Source: Gordius sp. MW1
Taxonomy: Eukaryota > Nematomorpha > Gordioida > Gordea > Gordiidae
DNA: 64,000 nucleotides
Assembly: GCA_964036665.1 (NCBI GenBank)
Contig: OZ038528.1
Location: forward strand, 17,905,245 to 17,969,244
Direction: 5' to 3'
Positions 11,274 to 22,500 of this stretch are shown in pieces; the first letter of the stretch is position 1; each line of letters opens with the position of its first letter. The notes beneath the pieces were generated by a model, which saw nothing but the letters and a program-made list of their open reading frames with translations, made no database searches and was not told the origin of the DNA. The translations under genes were made by a program, and so were the position numbers.

Positions 11274-12867
11274 TTAAATAATTAATACTCGAAATATAAT
11301 TTTATTTCAAGTTTTTTACGCTTCATTCTTGTATGCTCCATTTTTAAACTCACTTTAAATCTCTTTCTTTAAAAACTAACACTAATTTTAGAATAAGAGA
11401 TTGATGATCAAATTCAACTAAGAAATAGTTCTCATGGTTTATTAAATTCATTTTTGAGGTCTACTTTTAAATGATCATGACATAGCCAACTTTATTAAAT
11501 CAAATGTCGTTGACATCGGCAAAGTTAAAATTTTAAAAATCCGGCCTGCGGATGGCCTATAAACGTGCCGGGTATGGATGTGGGCTGGACGGGATTCAAG
11601 ATAATTAAATGGCCCCTAGCCGGGCCTAAATCTTAGTAAGCCCGGCTCCGGCCGGCACAATTATTGAAATCGCGTTTTTATTTAGGTAATTCCTGTATAA
11701 AAAAGTGTGTTTTTTTAATGTTCTTCAAATTTTTAATTATTAAAGTTACAATAATGATTTAATTAATATTAATTTTTCCTCATCATTTATTTGTGGAACT
11801 TGTGATTTTTAAATAAGTGAATTCTAAAATTCATTAATTTTCTTAAAAAGGTATAAAATTAACAAAACTGGGAAAATTTTGATAAATAAATTAACGTTGT
11901 ATACAATTATCAATTATATTTGATACAATTTCATGATTTATTGAACATTTTTAACCTAGAATTAAATTATTCTTTTAATGTTAAGCATTTAAAAAGCAGC
12001 AAAACATAAAATAATATGTTTGGGAAGGGTCCAAGCTGCGCCCGTCTTTTGCAAAAATTCATCGTCTCGGACAATTATTTAATCTTAATGGGCGTGGGGG
12101 ACCGTGTTTTAACCCTTTTGGTAGGTCAATTAAGCCTAAAAAACCCGGGCATAGCTCTAGTTCAAACAATGGCTCTTCTCTGGTTAGTATATACAGAAAA
12201 TTTAAAAGAAGCTTTTTGCAAATTGCGTTTTTGGAAGAAAAACTACAGATGGAATAGGGTCACAAAATTTAAATAATTTTACTGTTCAGGCTTTTTATAA
12301 ATAAAAACTTATTTCTGAAGCTATTTCTAAAGCTTTCTCTCAAAAACCCATTGTAGAAATTGAATGTATTAAATTTTAATTATTTTGATTTAATCAAAAT
12401 TTGTAGCAAAAAATTAACCCCCCTCCCTACCATTGGTTTATATAATAATAAGGAAACTTTATTTAATAGTATTATTTAATAACTTTTTTAGAAACCCCAC
12501 CCCCCCCCCCCCCCGTGGCAATCCTGCCCACGCCACTGATGTATGCTTAAGAAGATATTCATTTTATAAAAAGATGGGTTTTAAACAACTTAGATTTCAA
12601 ATGGCTAATTGACTTGAGTTTGTTTCAGATCGAGCTCGGGACACTGATCGGGTCTTAATTACATATCATCAACATAAAATCGATATATAATGTTTTACAT
12701 ATAATTAAAAAAAATTAGATGAAAGCATGTTAGAACACTGATGCCTTAAAAAAACATTATACAAGATTTTACAATCGAATAGAGTTATACACCATTCATT
12801 CACTATTTTTTAGAAAAGAAATTGATATTTTCCCCTATTATTAATCATTTCATTTTATAGGCTAAAG
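11274..12867. other. Intergenic, no gene recognised
   Basis: At 11535-11665 there is a CCGG/GGGC-rich patch of the hAT-MITE subterminal type. At 12016-12276 an 86-codon plus-strand frame exists, but a second overlapping frame is also open and neither resembles a known protein. It could be a decayed retroelement. A run of about 16 C residues lies near 12499-12514. Confidence 0.5.
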
Positions 12868-13008
12868 TAGTGTTGTAAAAACGGTTGGGTTTTGTTGAGT
12901 CAATCTTTGGTTATAGTTGCCTAAACATAAACAAACCAAAGACTTTTTGGTTTGTTTTTCTTAGACCTCTAGGCTTAGAAATTTCCAGAGTCGACCGTTA
13001 GTCTTAGT

Positions 13009-15786
13009 TAGAGATGGGTATTTTCCCGGGAATTTTAATTGAGGGAATATTCCCGGGAAAATACGGGAATTTAGGGAAATAACGGGAAAGAAGGGAATTT
13101 AGGGGAATTAATGAGAAAAATAAAAAGTTTAATTGATAATATAGTGTATAAGATAAAAAATTTGTATAAAAAACATGCTAATATTAAAACGAAATGCTAA
13201 TCAAATTTATTTGTCCAATAATATACAAAATTTTATCACAAATTAACATCACAATAAAAGTTAAGAGATATTTGAACTTCGACTATCGTCATTAAGCGAT
13301 GAAATTGATTCATCAGAAGAAGATAATGATAGCGTTTTTGCTTTAAAACTGACAGTATTGTTCAAGTAAATATTATGTCTTATAGAAACTAGTTTCTTGA
13401 CCTTGCCATTCTTCATCCGATCTCGTGATTTAGAATGAACACTTCCAAACGTAGACCAAATTCTTTCCGTGGAAGCACTAGTGGCAGGATCGAAAAAAGT
13501 TTTACAGCAACTTCTGACAAGGGTTGATTCGTGCATAACCCTTTCCACCACGTAAAGGGTGAAGTGTAGCTTGCACTATCCCATATAGAGCTTCCGGCAA
13601 ATAACCCGTCTTTTGCCCGAAATTCTGCCAAATTGGCAAAAACTTTGGCTACATTTAGATCTGCGCCTTGAGAAATAATTTTAATAGCTTGAAAGGCTTG
13701 GCCAATTTTTTTAGTCGTCAGAGGAAGTCCACAATACCATGAATCAAGCAAATTTGCCGCCATATGAAACTACTTAGAGCAAAACGTCTTGCTAATGAAT
13801 TTTTTAATTGACGTCAATCAAACGCATTACCTTAATGGATCGGTTTGGCTGAATTCCTTGCTAGATATTTCATTAAAATGGGTTTTTATGTTATAAAAAG
13901 TTTCGGGCACATCCGACAGTAATCCACTCTCACTTTCTATAGAAGTTATTTTCGTCAAAATGACATCTAAAAAATGGTCATTTTCTCGTAAAAGACATCA
14001 TTAGCAAATTTAAACGTTTGCTGCGATCAACAAATGTATCCATAAGGGCTCATTCTTAAAGAATGTCTTTGTTTATCAAAAAACTATTGAGCATTATTAC
14101 ATTACCTACCCATTTTGTTGGACAGGGGATTTTAAAGGTTATTGTTCGGTTTTTGTTAGTCTGTTTTTCATTGAAGGTTGAAGACAAAATTGTTTTAAAT
14201 TTTATATATTTAATAATTTGTTAACTTTTGCTGTTATAGTTTGGATAGTGGTGAATTTATTGCAAATATCTTTAATTAATATTAAGTCCGTGTGCTGCAC
14301 AGCCAAAGCACTCAACTAAAGGAAGTTTAAATTTAACTATTTCCCAAGCCTTCTTCATATTTTTTTCATTGTCCGTTTACAATTGCAATTAACTTTTGAG
14401 TACCAATTTCTTGCATTACCTTGAGAAATTCACTAGATATATACTCACCAGTGTGGGCATTCGACCCTGTATCTATATGGGTTTTGGTGTTATTATAATA
14501 AAATTAATTATCCCTAATACTCGTCCATCCATCGCTGACCAATGTAAAATTAGAGCCTGATTTTAGTTTTTCATTTATAATTGTTTTAATCTTGTTAAAT
14601 TGAACATTTAGCAAGGAACCTCCTATTGCATTTCTAGGTGGAATTTTTTAAGAAGCTTTTATAGATTTAGAAAAGTCCTTCCATAATTCTCAGTTATATT
14701 AAACGGACAGTTGGACATATAGATAGCCCGCGCAAGCTTTTCATTTCACCTTTCTTGTTGCACTGGAGTCATGCTATCGAAGTACTGATTAATATTTGAT
14801 GTCGATTGTTTTAAGTAATTAAATTTAATGTTAACACAGGTGTTTTTTCAGTGGGGTCTTTGTCTTCCAACACTGCAGAAATTGTAGATTTCTGGGGAAA
14901 TTGAATTCTAGTTCTAAACATCTTTTTCCCCTTGCATACTCTGGACATTTATGGATATGGGTTAACATTTTTGTTGGGTAAGGAAAGTTCTATTTAAGAT
15001 TGCCATAATTGCAGATAGCAATAAAACCTTTCTTAATGGCGGATATATGCCTAGAAAAATGTTTCCAGATATCAGATGGTTTTCTTGACATCTTTTTATA
15101 AAAGGAACTTTATAAAAATAGTTTTAATAAGTTCTAATTATCAAATCAATATTTAGATATTTACAAATAAGTAGACAAAAGTTTTACATGTATAAACGTT
15201 TTCAAAACGAATACAAAGTTTTATTTGAAATATTATTATTTTACATTTTAATGTGTGTGAATTTAAATCAAAAAACATGGTGCTAAATTAAATTTAAGGT
15301 CAAACAGATTTAACTAAACGTTAATTTAAATTTCAAGGTCAAACAATCTAAATGCTACATTAAATTAAATTGCTTATATGAATTTATTAGAGCTTATTGT
15401 GTGTGTGAAGTGTTGAAAAATATGGTACTAAACTAAATTTAAAGTCAAACAGATTAAACTAAATGTTTATTTAAATTTACAAATGTGTGTAACTAACCTG
15501 AATACAAATATGGCAACTGAAATTTCAAAGTTAAATGCTAGTTTAATTTTAAATGTTTATTTTTTCTAGAATTAAGTGTTAGAAAATAGTTTCAAGTAAA
15601 ATAACAATAAGCGGAAAAATGCTAAATATAAGTTACCAGGAGGAAAATATAAAATTCTATATGATTAAAATTAGTAAACAAATAAAATAATTCCTAAATT
15701 TTATGTTCAAAGTATTAATTTTTTAGGGGAATTTATCATAGGGAAAATTCATTTTTCCCGCGGGAATTTTCGCGCGGTGCCATCTA
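13009..15786 (-). mobile_element. hAT transposon (DUF659-type), 2.78 kb, decayed
   Basis: It is bounded by a perfect 8-bp duplication, GTCTTAGT, at 13001-13008 and 15787-15794. The ends form short inverted repeats (TAGAGATGG against TAGATGG), with subterminal CCCGGGAA/CCCGCGGG blocks on both sides. The transposase pseudogene runs on the minus strand. The insertion lies inside a TA-flanked MITE, so the MITE is older. Confidence 0.9.
13261..15091 (-). pseudogene. hAT transposase pseudogene (BED finger, DUF659, dimerisation domain)
   Basis: Reading 5' to 3' on the minus strand, an ATG at 15091 begins MSRKPSDIWKHFSRHI, followed by a Cys and a later HIHKC, consistent with a degenerate BED-type finger. 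Around 14521-14543 it reads LVSDGWT, the catalytic-region signature of DUF659-type hAT transposases. At about 13413-13763 is NLAEFRAKDGLF and FTWWKGLC. A frameshift near 13495 moves to the frame that reads SASTERIWSTFGSVHSKSR, the hAT C-terminal dimerisation motif, and ends at 13261. In-frame stops and the frameshift make it non-functional. Confidence 0.85.
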
Positions 15787-15976
15787 GTCTTAGTTAAACC
15801 AAAGGTCGACCAAACAAAACTCAACCGTTTTTACAACACTACTATAAAGCTCCATAAAATCACAAACGCTTGCACATATTCAAATTAAAGAAATTAATGA
15901 TTTTTTGTTTTATTTAGCTTTACTGACGTGGCTCTAAATGAATTGTAATTGAAGATTTTTCAAAGGATTCAATCGA

Positions 15977-18085
15977 ATGATTAAACATATTACGGCCAAA
16001 TTGGCCCAACAGAACTATCGCTTCAACACAAAAAATTTTGACGATGAATTAAATGTTACCAAAAACCCACTAAAATCCAATAAATCTGACAAATCGCCTA
16101 ATGTTAAAGAAAAAACAAATGACTTCATCGAAGTTATTAAAACATCGCCTATGACGCAAAATTTATCAACCGCATGCCCTAAACCCCTATCAAATTTCAA
16201 AAAATCAGGGTCTAATAAACTTAATCTAATGAATGGTGAAACAAAGAATTGTATCGGGATTAACAATTCAACTGAAAATAACAAATATGCAGATGAAAAT
16301 ATAAACAGCAATACCGCCGCTAATAAAAATGAGCCAGGTGGTGACAGCAACAAAAAGGGAAAATTGGGCTTGCAGGTTGATAGTAAATTTATGTGGAGGA
16401 CTTATGTGCAACCTTATAAAGTAAAGGATATTGAAGAATCATCGGATTCAGGTTTATACGATATGGGTGCATCATCAATGAACGAAATTTCCAAGATATA
16501 TGGCTCAAATGGCGGCGACATTATTAAGACTAAAAAGCCCATAATTTCAAATACGACAATCCAGAAACCAAAACCTTGGTTAACAAAATCGGACGCAAAA
16601 ACGCTTGATTTTTCAATAAGTTTTGGAAATGACAATTATCAAAAAAATGAAGGGCCTGAGGAAATTTTAGCCGCTAATTCGAACTTCATAAATAATCATC
16701 AAAAGTCATGTAACTCTTGGCAAAAAGGACATTATACCGAATCGAATCTATATGAGTCTGTATATTGTAAAACCTTCCCTACCAGCGAGTATTTTCATGA
16801 TGACCTTGACACAGATAATATTTCAAGATTCATTGATCAAAATTACAATTTTGATATTCAAGAGGAACAATCTGAATCGATTAAATCTATTCCAATCACA
16901 AATAAAATTGAATCTTATTTATCTGAAAGTCAAGAAAATCAGAAAAGCAATCGGCGTCTGTCAGTTATAGGCAACATTCAAGAAATCGAGGCGCACATAA
17001 ATTTAGAAGAGGAAACAATAAACACTGCTGTATCATCCATCCGTTTGAGTGAAGGTCATACCGGTCAAAATGATAGAGAAACAGAAAATGTTAGATCGAA
17101 TACCTTTAAAACACGGCGAGATTCTATTTTATATGACACTTCCCTGCCTTCAGTAACAGCTCTACCGTCACCCTTTTATGATTCAACTCTCCCTTTTAAA
17201 GTTAAAGAATTTACCGATCGATCTAGTGGTAATGCTAACGAAACGAATAGCATTTATGAAAGTATTCGATCATCGTCTAGAGCTTCATCTTCCATCTGTT
17301 CTAAATGCCGCTGTAAAATGAACGATGTAGCCAAAGATTCCAAAATTGAATCTCGTGACTATAATTCTCACCATCGGCAACATAGATATACCAAAAGACA
17401 CACATCGAATAAACAAAGTCATTGCAATTCATCACTAGAAAATAGAGAATACGAAGCACCTAAAGCTCTCAGAGCGCAAAGAAACGTTGAGGAATCACGG
17501 TATTGGCATAATAGTTCTCACAGCGAACAGACAAGTTTATATTTTACGCGTGAAGAAGCTATCGCAGAGGATACCTCAAGGTTTCTTCCTTACCTAATGA
17601 AAGCTAGCACTTTGACCAAAGAGGTTGCTAAGCCATCCAAAGACTTTCAGAGGAAACGCCGTTTAAGTCAGCATCTATCGTACTCGACATCGGTTATTGA
17701 TTCCATACAATTCATGGACAATGATAATGGTAATAAAAGAAACCCCTACCGTCCAATATCTCCAGCTTCCCTAACAGGTATTGAAAATTCAAAGTTTGAT
17801 GTGATACAAACAGACAATACACAAACATTACCGTGGGGCTACGAAAACCGTAAACAACAATACGAAAGTAACTGGAGCCTTATGAGACCGCCTAAACAAT
17901 TTAATGTTCGATTTGAAGATTTGGATCCTATTACTAATAAGTGGAGTGGCTATATACCAGAGGCTAATTATGACATTTTGCTGAAGCCTCGACATGGCTA
18001 CCCTAGTAAAAGAGCAAATAATCCATTATTTAGAGGCTTAAAAAAGGGTGCTTATTTACTTATAAAACATTTTAAAAAACGCTAA
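15977..18085 (+). CDS. Orphan 702-residue low-complexity protein, single large coding exon
   Basis: Not recognised. It is one uninterrupted frame of 703 codons, by far the longest here, with an AATAAA at about 18189. A plausible 3' splice site (TTTTATTTAG at 15917) precedes the ATG, with an in-frame TGA between them, so the ATG at 15977 is the likely start after a 5' UTR exon. The protein is rich in Asn, Ser, Lys and Asp/Glu, with no signal peptide or membrane segment, and looks largely disordered. Visible landmarks are three RRxS sites (326-329, 380-383, 561-564), a Cys cluster CSKCRC at 441-446, a His/Arg stretch near 464-476 (SHHRQHRYTKRH), and a more ordered C-terminus from about 619 (LPWGYENRK, FNVRFEDLDP, KWSGYIPEANYD) ending in a basic tail HFKKR. 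The RRxS sites suggest regulation by basophilic kinases (inference). Real coding status is likely from length alone. Confidence 0.8.
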   Translation: MIKHITAKLAQQNYRFNTKNFDDELNVTKNPLKSNKSDKSPNVKEKTNDFIEVIKTSPMTQNLSTACPKPLSNFKKSGSNKLNLMNGETKNCIGINNSTENNKYADENINSNTAANKNEPGGDSNKKGKLGLQVDSKFMWRTYVQPYKVKDIEESSDSGLYDMGASSMNEISKIYGSNGGDIIKTKKPIISNTTIQKPKPWLTKSDAKTLDFSISFGNDNYQKNEGPEEILAANSNFINNHQKSCNSWQKGHYTESNLYESVYCKTFPTSEYFHDDLDTDNISRFIDQNYNFDIQEEQSESIKSIPITNKIESYLSESQENQKSNRRLSVIGNIQEIEAHINLEEETINTAVSSIRLSEGHTGQNDRETENVRSNTFKTRRDSILYDTSLPSVTALPSPFYDSTLPFKVKEFTDRSSGNANETNSIYESIRSSSRASSSICSKCRCKMNDVAKDSKIESRDYNSHHRQHRYTKRHTSNKQSHCNSSLENREYEAPKALRAQRNVEESRYWHNSSHSEQTSLYFTREEAIAEDTSRFLPYLMKASTLTKEVAKPSKDFQRKRRLSQHLSYSTSVIDSIQFMDNDNGNKRNPYRPISPASLTGIENSKFDVIQTDNTQTLPWGYENRKQQYESNWSLMRPPKQFNVRFEDLDPITNKWSGYIPEANYDILLKPRHGYPSKRANNPLFRGLKKGAYLLIKHFKKR

Positions 18086-18730
18086 TATTAAACGTGCGTA
18101 TAAGACAAATGTATACTAATGATTTTTGTAATTTTTTTCATAGAATTCAACTTTGTTTAATATATATTATGCCAATTTAGCTTATGTGAATAAAATATTA
18201 GTAAATTTAGAAATTAAAACTCATTAACAATTGAGCTCGTTACTATGACTACTGAGAAAAGTTAAAAGTTATTACGAGTCATGCAGATGGGATTGATACA
18301 ATAGAGTCGGGTTATACTAAGATCGACCATATGATAAATGACTGGTTCAGGGCAAAATGGGTTTTCAACCTATATCGCACTTGATAAACAAAAATCGCCT
18401 AATGTGATATGGTCACATACTAAGAAGGGAGGGTATATTATTAATTTGAGAAGAACTAGACATGAATGTCGGGAAGGAAAGGAAGATAACAGAATCGAAA
18501 AAGTGTAAAGAACAAGTTAATAAAGGTATGACAATTAAAGAGAAACCCGGACATGTCCATTTCAATCAAGATTCGATGACTTTTCGCTCTTATTGGAGCT
18601 AATTAGTATGCCATAATTAATTTTCTAGTCACATACTAATCGAGATAGTTATATGTTATATATAAGGCCAAATTAGTGAAATTCAGTTTGTAAAATTGTA
18701 CCTTTAAGCCTTGAGCGTAAATTTGAACAT
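18086..18730 (+). other. 3' UTR of orphan gene and RMI2 upstream region
   Basis: AATAAA at about 18189 is a good polyadenylation signal for the upstream gene. The rest, up to the RMI2 ATG, contains no recognisable gene. A possible acceptor (AAATTCAG at about 18686) lies upstream of the RMI2 start and could join a 5' UTR exon. Confidence 0.5.
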
Positions 18731-19395
18731 ATGGAAATATCTAATAATAATTTTGGAATCAAAATTTTCTTGTGTCAATTGCTACAAACAGAACATAAAA
18801 ATGGGCAATATACAATATTGATAGGCAAAAAATCTATAGATTTTTGTATGATATGGATTCAAGGACACATAATTAAGGTCAGCATTATATTATTAGGTTT
18901 GTTTAGTACTTATAATAAAGTTATAAGGAACATGTGATAATATAATATATTTAAATATTTAACATGTTTGTAAGTTGATATAAAAGCAATTATATATTTT
19001 GCTTCTTGAAACATAAAACCCTATGAGCCCCTAATTAGCAATATTTTAATTTAGGTCATAGATAACTCTTCCATAATTTTGTCTGATGGTACAGGTTGTA
19101 TAAAAGTTGATAGTTGGAATCAAGTTGCTAATGGTTGTTCTAAGGCAGTTATTGGTTAAATTAGTAAATAATATTCCTTATTTAATATTTTAAAGGGCTT
19201 TACATAGCTGTGCTCGGAACTTTGGAAGAAAGTATAAATGATGCCTTTAGTTCAAAAGATTCTAATAACTCCCTTTTGGGTAGAAGATCAGTCAAAGCAA
19301 TAAAGATAAGTAATTTATCTGAAAGCTACCTTAATGAAATTGCCTGGCCTGCAGAAGTTATTTTATGCCAAAAAATGCTAATAGCTAGGCTATAA
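18731..19395 (+). CDS. RMI2: RMI2, RecQ-mediated genome instability protein 2
   Basis: Three exons, 18731-18877, 19055-19154 and 19196-19395, join in phase (447 nt, 148 codons plus stop), the usual RMI2 size (147 in human). Introns are GT..AG (AAG|GTCAGC...TTTAG|GTC; ATTG|GTTAAA...TAAAG|GGC). The protein reads KIFLCQLLQ, then DFCMIWIQGHIIK, DGTGCIKVDSW, GLYIAVLGTL and VKAIKISNLSE. This is a single OB fold in the order of vertebrate RMI2 (VWMQGRVV; GDFSVRGL; GKYVMVMGVV; LQAVKMTDLSD). RMI2 pairs with RMI1 in the BLM-TOP3A-RMI complex, which dissolves double Holliday junctions in the nucleus. An acidic/Ser-rich insertion (SINDAFSSKDSNNSLL) lies in the OB-fold loop before the last strands. The gene converges on RIC1 with only 172 bp between stop codons. 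Confidence 0.92.
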
Positions 19396-19567
19396 ATCAA
19401 GTTGTCTATTTTGTATTATTAATATTCAAAATACCAATGTTATATCGCATGTGTATGATTATAAATATATATTAAACCATGGTGTCATATCCTTATTTAC
19501 ACAAATTATTTAGTAATTCCCACATAAGATTCTATCGCGATATATTAAGTTAGCTATGCACCACTTA

Positions 19568-22500
19568 TTAATTAATAACACAAGAACTCTGAACTTCATT
19601 CTCAATCTTTAATTCTTTGTGTTCTTTAATTCGAGGATTAATCGCCTGTGTGCCAATATCATTGTACGACTGAGTATTTAATCTATTTTTTTCAGAATCT
19701 CCACCTTGTTGATTTATTGTCATAAAGTTAATAGGCATCTTGGTGCTATCAAGCTTGGATACGTTTTCAGTTATTTCATTATGCAAGACGGAGATTGCTT
19801 GGCTAGCAGAACCGTCAAAAATTTCAACGATGGGATTAAGGCACTGGTATATGGAGTATTGGTAATCTGGGCTAAATGAGGCAAAACAAACATATTGAAT
19901 TTACATGTATATATCCCGGATAATATCCTATTACTTACCATTCAAACTCGGACCATGTTAGAAGGTCTCGTAATCCATGTGCTATGTTTGTTACGTTTTC
20001 CAAATTCGGGCATTGCCAAGGCTGTTTTGAACGGTCCGAAACAGCGTGCTGATCAACGATCTCCTTCAACCAATTTGCGATGATTCTCGGGGTAGATTCG
20101 GTGTCATTTAGCATTATGCACATTAACAATGCCCGGTCTAAACACCCCGATTCCATGAAAATTTTGAGCAGAAACCTGGTTATAATAGGTACACGAATGC
20201 AATAAAGCCGCACATGAATAGGTATTTTTTGTTAATAAATATTGATTTAGGTTCATGGGCGTAGCCAGCATTGGGATTAATGGGGGGAGGGGCAATAATG
20301 ATTTAGGGAGGGGAAAAATGATCATTTTATGAATAATTTTACTAAATTTCAATAATTTATTGGATTTAGAGGGGGCAGCCGCCCCTCCTTGCCCCCCCCC
20401 CCTGGCTACGCCCATGTTAAAAATGCTAATTAATTTTAAACAAGACACAATAGGATACCTCATTTGAAGTTCTTGCCCATCTTTTGATCCCGCTTTAATT
20501 AAAAAGGGTTTGGGCAGAGGGGCGATATTTAAGGTTGATGGCCTTTGTGGCACGCTACAAGTTTCCCCGTTGACAGAATTAGTTACGCTGCTACTGGGCT
20601 GAAAAGCGGGCAAATGCCAAACTTTTAAATCTTTATCCGGTGAATTTGTTATGTAGGCCACGGTGTCGCAAACGCTTGGAGGTGATCTATCTTTCCCCTT
20701 TAAAGCTAGATAAATTCGGTGATCATTTTATTTTATAGCGCTCTACTCTTTAACCATTTATCTTATACAGAAAAGGTAAGAGTAATGAAGTCACTTTTGG
20801 CTAGTTAAATGTATCGAAAACCTCATAAAATTGTATTGAAGTTAGTTATTTAAGTTAAAAAAAAATTCAAATTTTATTTAAATATGATTAACCTTATAAT
20901 CCTTCTTGTCGAACTACCTCAAATATGATTTCTAACCCTAGTTCTAATTTAATGTTGGCAATTACATATAATAAATTGAACACAAATTTACAGCTATAAT
21001 AGTTTAAAAAATACAATTATAAGCGATAGTTGCCAATTTCTACCAGTTTAACCTAATGTAGAACACTTAACGTACCAAGGGCTGGTCCCGATATTCTCGA
21101 TGGCTCTAAAAGTTTGGCTAAGTTAACGTCCGATGTAGAGAGCAAGGAATTGGTTGGAGTTAGGTTAGATAAGGGTAGCTGGGCACTGACCTTCAAGGGT
21201 GTATAATTTGGGACGGGCTGCTTTTGCCGACTCACACTTTTATCCTCGACAGAGGCTATTTACATTTTAAATTAAAAAGGAATTGCATGCATGCCCGGTT
21301 TTTTATCGAGAGAATTTACCTTTCGGATGGACGTAAATGGCATAGGCGTAAGGCCATTCGAAGACGCTATGTAAATTTTTAAACGAATCGACGTAGTGTT
21401 TGACTTTGGCGTTGTCATTTCTTTTTTAAAATTCAAATAATGACTATTAAATAACAATTTATTTGAACTGGTCATTATCATAACGAGAGCATCCTTGCTA
21501 TCTTCGATGCACCATGTAATTTTAGAAGAAAAATTGCGTATTTTCAAATGATTTTTTAGTTGTTATAAACTTACGTCAAGATCCAAAAATTATGAACCAG
21601 GAACATGGCAAAAATGTCCTTCATGGCTTTTCCATTTAAAATCATAAACTAAATGTTTTTATTATGTAACGATTTTGGATTCATTAAAATCTTTAAATAC
21701 GTTAAATTAAAAAGTCCAATTAAACATGTTTTAGAAGGCTTTATGTTATATTAAGTTAAATGATGATTAACCTAAAAATTGCATATGTAACCTAATAATA
21801 ATTAGAATTTATTATGGTGTGCACCATGTACATTGAAGGTTTTACAAAATCCCTTTATACATTGGATAATCTCATCTAAACTAACAAAACCAAATTGCCA
21901 CATCTAAATAAGGCCTAAAAAGGTTTGATGGGCAAAAACAATTTAACATAATCATATAGCCCTTATACTATATTATTTTAATACAATTATAATCGATACA
22001 CAGTTGTGTTGTAAAAACGGGTGGGGGCCGATCTTTGTTTTTACTAAGACTCAAGGTCGCTTCAGAACTGTTTTTCATATTTAGACAAGGTGGTCTGAAC
22101 AGGTCGACAAACAAAATCCAGCCATTTTTACAACACTAGTACATAGTATTAAATGCTCACGACATAAATACACTTGGAGTTTAAAATATCAGTACTTTTG
22201 TTTAGCCAGCCATTGAACGAGGGGGAAGCTCATGTTAGCAGCGAATGTGCCCAGGCGTTTCCACTCCTCGCTCAGTAATAACTGAGAGGCATACTGGTCT
22301 AAAAACTGATCTACATGGTAGAGAGATGAATCATTTCTTGTAGGTTCGGGTAAAACTTCCCGATTCCCTGTACACAACGGGCATTCATTTGTGGAGCTGA
22401 ATATTTAAAAAAAAATTATGCGCGCCATTCGATCACAATTCCACTCGGCAATAGATTATGCTATATATAGTTTAATAATGGGAAAAAACGTGCGGTTTTA

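Larger units (their letters stand above)
12870..15839. mobile_element. GTGTTGTAAAAACGG MITE split by a hAT insertion
   Basis: It is flanked by TA on both sides (12868-12869 and 15840-15841). Its ends are GTGTTGTAAAAACGGTTGGG and the complementary ...CCGTTTTTACAACAC. Three other copies occur at 22006-22136, 31473-31634 and 34478-34643. The interior motif GGTCGACC and the 160-185 bp size are shared. TA duplication points to the Tc1/mariner/pogo superfamily (inference). Here the MITE body is interrupted between 13008 and 15787 by a hAT element. Confidence 0.8.

Noticed and set aside
12016..12276. 86-codon plus-strand frame
   Set aside because: A second overlapping frame is also open, there are no splice or initiation signals, and no similarity was recognised. 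Probably a decayed retroelement or chance.
20104..20661. 185-codon minus-strand frame reading from RIC1 exon 26 through intron 26
   Set aside because: The middle is translated MITE sequence. The conserved RIC1 motif resumes only after removing the intron 20176-20458.
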